Below, in pieces: positions 61,072 through 64,000 of a DNA stretch of 64,000 bases. The number at the start of each line of letters is the position of its first letter. Position 1 is the first letter of the stretch. The position numbers and the translations under genes were made by a program. The stretch is from Pseudoxanthomonas mexicana (GTDB taxonomy: Bacteria > Pseudomonadota > Gammaproteobacteria > Xanthomonadales > Xanthomonadaceae): assembly GCF_010093385.1 (NCBI RefSeq), contig NZ_PDWV01000006.1, positions 52,985 to 116,984 of the forward strand, in the 5' to 3' direction. The notes beneath the pieces were generated by a model. That model had not been told where the DNA came from. It searched no databases and worked only from the letters and a program-made list of their open reading frames with translations.

Positions 61072-61583
61072 ATGAAATGGATGGTGATTGCGATTTTTTA
61101 TACTTGTCTTTCAGCTGGGAAGCAGAGGCTGTTGATGTCACTTGTTCAGTAATTAAACTGGAGACTACATCGCACGGGCCCAATGGCGAGACCTACACCA
61201 ATACGGAATACATGAATGATTGCCAGTTTGTGGATGACGGGGGGGTAGGAGAGGGTGGAAACTGGGACGGAGGGGTGGGTGGAGAAGGAGGTTATCCAGA
61301 GCCTCCTTCAGCGGCATTTGCTATTGCTGGCTGTCCTGGTGACGCAACATCACGAGAGCAGGCTGCGTGGGCAGCCTACAGGGCTTGGCAAGCATCCAAG
61401 AATCCTGCGGCCCCTTTTGCACAGATATCGGCAGATGCGAGGTTCAGGATGGATGGCGGTACTGTAATGCTCATGTTCTGGGTTGGAGACGTGGGAACCG
61501 GTGGCCTCTATGAAAGGACAGACTCGGAGTATCGCGCGACCGATGGAATGCGCGAGACCGTAAAGCCTGGCTGTGGAGGGTGA
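61072..61583 (+). pseudogene. Secreted protein of unknown function, apparent frameshift in signal peptide
   Basis: A strong ribosome-binding site (AAGGAG, six bases upstream) points to ATG 61072, which gives MKWMVIAIF then leaves the frame and stops after 26 residues. The other frame continues to 61583 and contains CSVIKLETTSHGPNGETYTN, Gly-rich segments and a C-terminal helical part. The two frames meet at a run of six T (about 61094-61099). One added T would join them into MKWMVIAIFLYLSFSWEAEA, a good signal peptide. So the gene is either frameshifted, phase-variable or affected by a sequencing error. The function is unknown. Confidence 0.6.
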
Positions 61584-61584
61584 C

Positions 61585-62517
61585 ATGAGGAAGACTATTG
61601 GTATTGCGGCATTGATCGCCGTTGCGGTGACTGGCGTTGTCTTCTTGGCACAAAGAGAAAGCGACCAGACGGCTGAAGCCTCACATCAAGTATCGTCCAA
61701 AGACGACAGTGTGCCTCACAGCGCGAAGTCGTCTTCACCGGCAGCACAGAATCAGGGCGCGAGTTCAATCTCAAGTATTCTCAATTCCTCAAAAACCAAG
61801 GAACTGGCACTTGGCGAATTGCTGCCAGAGGCCGAGAAGGGTAGCGCGCAGTACATATTGGCCGTGAACGAAATTCTTTCCGGGTGCGAATTGCTCTACA
61901 TGCCGGCGGAGCAGGGGATAGACAGGATTGTTCCGGCTGCTGTCCGGTCAGAAGAAGCGTGGAAACGCAGGTATGCCGAGCGTGGGAAATTCTGCGGGAA
62001 CAGGACTGACCTTGATGCGCGTGCGGAGAAGCTGGTGGCAAACATGCAGGCGCGTATGAATGTGCTCGCGAGCCAAGGCGACAGGGTCGCTCAGATGTAC
62101 GACGCCATGGCTGACGCGGGGGGAAGACTGAGCGCATCCGATGCCCAGATCGCCGTCGATATCCTCAAGGATGCTGCGGCCGATAGTGAGTCGGTCCGGC
62201 GCGCGGCGCATGCGCTCGTTAGCTCGGACAGCGAGTCCATTCGGCAGGTCGATAGTGAGATCTTCGGAGGTGCCTACTCCCCGGAAGACAGGGCCACCAT
62301 CAAGTCGCTTGCGGCGCAGGCTTATGCCTGCTCTAGAGGCGCTTACTGTGGTCCGTCTGCAAATTTCCAGATGGACAATTGCCTGCTTACCGGGGCGTGC
62401 GACGTGCTCGTGCCTTTCAACGAGTATGTCAGGAAGTACAGCTTGTCAGGTGCAGATTACAAGCTGATGCAATTGTATGTGGAGCGAATAGCGACCTTTG
62501 CGGGAGGTTCCCAGTAA
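61585..62517 (+). CDS. Secreted or membrane-anchored protein of unknown function
   Basis: A 310-residue protein with an N-terminal hydrophobic segment (RKTIGIAALIAVAVTGVVFLA), a Ser-rich linker and a helical domain with four or more Cys (SGCELLYMP, GKFCGNR, AYACSRGAYCGPS, NCLLTGACDV). A GGAGGG site lies upstream. It is one base from the previous gene, so the two are co-transcribed. Of low sequence familiarity; looks like a lineage-specific xanthomonad protein. Confidence 0.65.
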   Translation: MRKTIGIAALIAVAVTGVVFLAQRESDQTAEASHQVSSKDDSVPHSAKSSSPAAQNQGASSISSILNSSKTKELALGELLPEAEKGSAQYILAVNEILSGCELLYMPAEQGIDRIVPAAVRSEEAWKRRYAERGKFCGNRTDLDARAEKLVANMQARMNVLASQGDRVAQMYDAMADAGGRLSASDAQIAVDILKDAAADSESVRRAAHALVSSDSESIRQVDSEIFGGAYSPEDRATIKSLAAQAYACSRGAYCGPSANFQMDNCLLTGACDVLVPFNEYVRKYSLSGADYKLMQLYVERIATFAGGSQ

Positions 62518-62671
62518 GGAATTCCGTAGTTCAGGTTATCGCCTCGGGGTGAAGGGGCAATGACGTCATGAATGCGTATCCAAGCTTTCCGAGCGTTGTC
62601 TAAACGGGTCGCGGCGTCACGGGGCCATGTGGTTTGCTAAGCTCCGGACTTTGCCCTTGCAGGACCCGCCG

Positions 62672-63985
62672 ATGACCGACGCCACGCCCGCCACCCGCGC
62701 CAGACTCCCGCTGCACTGGAAGATGGCCATCGGCTTCGGCGTTGGCCTGATCGTCGGCCTCATCGTGCATGCCACCGGCCAGGGCGACGCGGGCTGGGTG
62801 CAGGACGTCACCAAGTACGTCACCACGCCCTTCAGCAAGATCTTCCTCAACCTGATCTTCATGCTGATCGTGCCGCTGCTCTTCTCGGCGCTGGTCTGCG
62901 GCATCGCCGAGATGGGCGACATCCGCGCACTCGGCCGCATCGGCTGGAAGACGCTGGCCTACACCGTGCTGTTGTCCGCCGTGGCGGTGTTGCTAGGCCT
63001 GCTGCTGGTCAACCTGCTGAAGCCCGGCGTGGGCGTGGATCCCGCGCTGGCGCAGCAGCTGATCGCCGAGAACGCCGAGCGCACCAAGGAAATCGTCGCC
63101 AGCGTCGGCAGCCAGCCGACCGGCATGGACATGCTGTTGTCCATCGTGCCGGACAACGTGATCGGTGCGGCGTCGAGCAACGCCGCCATCCTGTCGCTGA
63201 TGTTCTTCGCGGTGATGTTCGGCATCGGCCTGGTGCTGACCCCCTCGGAGAACACCGGCATCCTGAAGCGCGGCATCGAGGGCGTGTTCGAGATCTCGAT
63301 GACGCTGATCGGTCTGGTCATCCGCCTGGCGCCCTACGCCGTGGCCTGCTTCATGTTCAACCTCGCCGCGATCTTCGGCTTCGACCTGCTGCTTCGACTG
63401 GGCGCCTACGTGGGTGTGGTCGTGCTGGCGTTGGGCCTGCACCTGCTGGTCAGTTATTCGGTGGCGTTGAAGCTGGCCGGCTACTCGCCCCTGACGTTCT
63501 TCCGCGGCGCGCAGGAAGCGATGGTGATGGCGTTCTCCACCGCGTCGAGCAACGCCACCCTGCCCACCGCGCTGCGCGTGGCCGACGAGAAGCTGGGCCT
63601 GCCGCGCACGGTGTCGCGCTTCGTGCTGACCGTCGGTGCCACCGCCAACCAGAACGGCACCGCGCTGTTCGAGGGCGTGACGGTGATCTTCCTGGCCCAG
63701 TTCTTCGGCGTGGACCTGTCGCTGGGCCAGCAGTTCATGGTGATGCTGGTCTGCATCCTGGGCGGCATCGGCACGGCCGGCGTGCCGTCCGGTTCGCTGC
63801 CGGTGGTGGCGCTGATCTGCGCGATGGTCGGGGTGAACCCCATCGGCATCGGCCTGATCCTGGGCGTGAACCACTTCCTGGACATGTGCCGGACCACGCT
63901 GAACGTCACGGGCGACCTGACCCTGGCCTCGCTGGTGGCCAAGGGCGAACGGGGCGACGTGAAGCTGCCGGGCCAGCCGGGCTAA
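62672..63985 (+). CDS. Dicarboxylate/amino acid:cation symporter (DAACS family)
   Basis: A 437-residue transporter of the GltP/DctA type with eight helices and two hairpin loops. Hallmarks: FSTASSNATLPTAL (serine-rich hairpin 1), GATANQNGTALFEGVTVIFL (helix 7) and GGIGTAGVPSGSLPVV (hairpin 2). The ATG at 62672 follows AGGA. Imports glutamate, aspartate or C4-dicarboxylates with protons or sodium; the substrate is not certain. Confidence 0.93.
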   Translation: MTDATPATRARLPLHWKMAIGFGVGLIVGLIVHATGQGDAGWVQDVTKYVTTPFSKIFLNLIFMLIVPLLFSALVCGIAEMGDIRALGRIGWKTLAYTVLLSAVAVLLGLLLVNLLKPGVGVDPALAQQLIAENAERTKEIVASVGSQPTGMDMLLSIVPDNVIGAASSNAAILSLMFFAVMFGIGLVLTPSENTGILKRGIEGVFEISMTLIGLVIRLAPYAVACFMFNLAAIFGFDLLLRLGAYVGVVVLALGLHLLVSYSVALKLAGYSPLTFFRGAQEAMVMAFSTASSNATLPTALRVADEKLGLPRTVSRFVLTVGATANQNGTALFEGVTVIFLAQFFGVDLSLGQQFMVMLVCILGGIGTAGVPSGSLPVVALICAMVGVNPIGIGLILGVNHFLDMCRTTLNVTGDLTLASLVAKGERGDVKLPGQPG

Positions 63986-64000
63986 CACCCCCGAAAGCAC

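Overview
The window is high-GC DNA from a member of the Xanthomonadaceae. I infer this from the gene content (pilMNOPQ next to a class A penicillin-binding protein, a MoxR/Bat operon, a zinc-independent L31, citrate synthase) and would guess a Pseudoxanthomonas-, Stenotrophomonas- or Luteimonas-like organism. It has two halves. Positions 1 to about 40393 are part of a genomic island. Positions 40394 to 64000 are ordinary chromosome. The boundary falls inside recG, in the Walker A codons, leaving only the 3' two-thirds of recG. The other end of the island and any integrase lie outside the window.

Island, left part (1-13.3 kb): the end of one czcCBA heavy-metal RND operon, then HupE/UreJ-like and other small membrane or periplasmic proteins, a TIGR04325-type methyltransferase, an MFS carrier with a His-rich tail, and an ArsR-type repressor with a palindromic operator. 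The repressor precedes an FTR1 iron permease fused to a cytochrome c domain and an ACR3/BASS-type carrier. Middle part (13.4-28.3 kb, minus strand): a long envelope-remodelling and metal operon containing a CDF exporter, an MCR/EptA-like phosphoethanolamine transferase, DgkA, a small membrane protein, an ArnT-like GT39, a GT2, a LAB_N protein and a PAP2 phosphatase. An IS30-family element is inserted in it. A second czcCBA set and small His-rich proteins follow, then on the plus strand a P1B-4-type metal ATPase.

Island, right part (31.5-40.4 kb): a DsbA-like protein and then a retron. The reverse transcriptase has the retron NAxxH and VTG motifs plus a long C-terminal extension that looks DUF3800-like. 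It is preceded by a compact candidate msr-msd RNA bounded by a perfect 12-bp inverted repeat and an extended -10 promoter. Next come two PD-(D/E)xK nuclease-like genes, a DUF4145 gene, a yybP-ykoY manganese riboswitch driving mntP and a cytochrome b561, and a three-gene minus-strand operon (unknown, BPSL0761-like, SseB-like) divergent from an XRE regulator. This part looks like a defence or accessory hotspot and is patchily AT-richer than the metal genes.

Chromosome (40.4-64 kb): recG remnant, nucleoside hydrolase, rpmE2, gltA, an isochorismatase-like hydrolase divergent from an Lrp regulator, PBP1A divergent from pilMNOPQ (type IV pilus alignment complex and secretin), the moxR-DUF58-DUF4381-batA-batBC-batD operon, two secreted proteins of unknown function (the first apparently frameshifted at a poly-T tract), and a DAACS dicarboxylate/glutamate symporter.

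All functional names come from reading motifs and family resemblance by eye. No database search was run.
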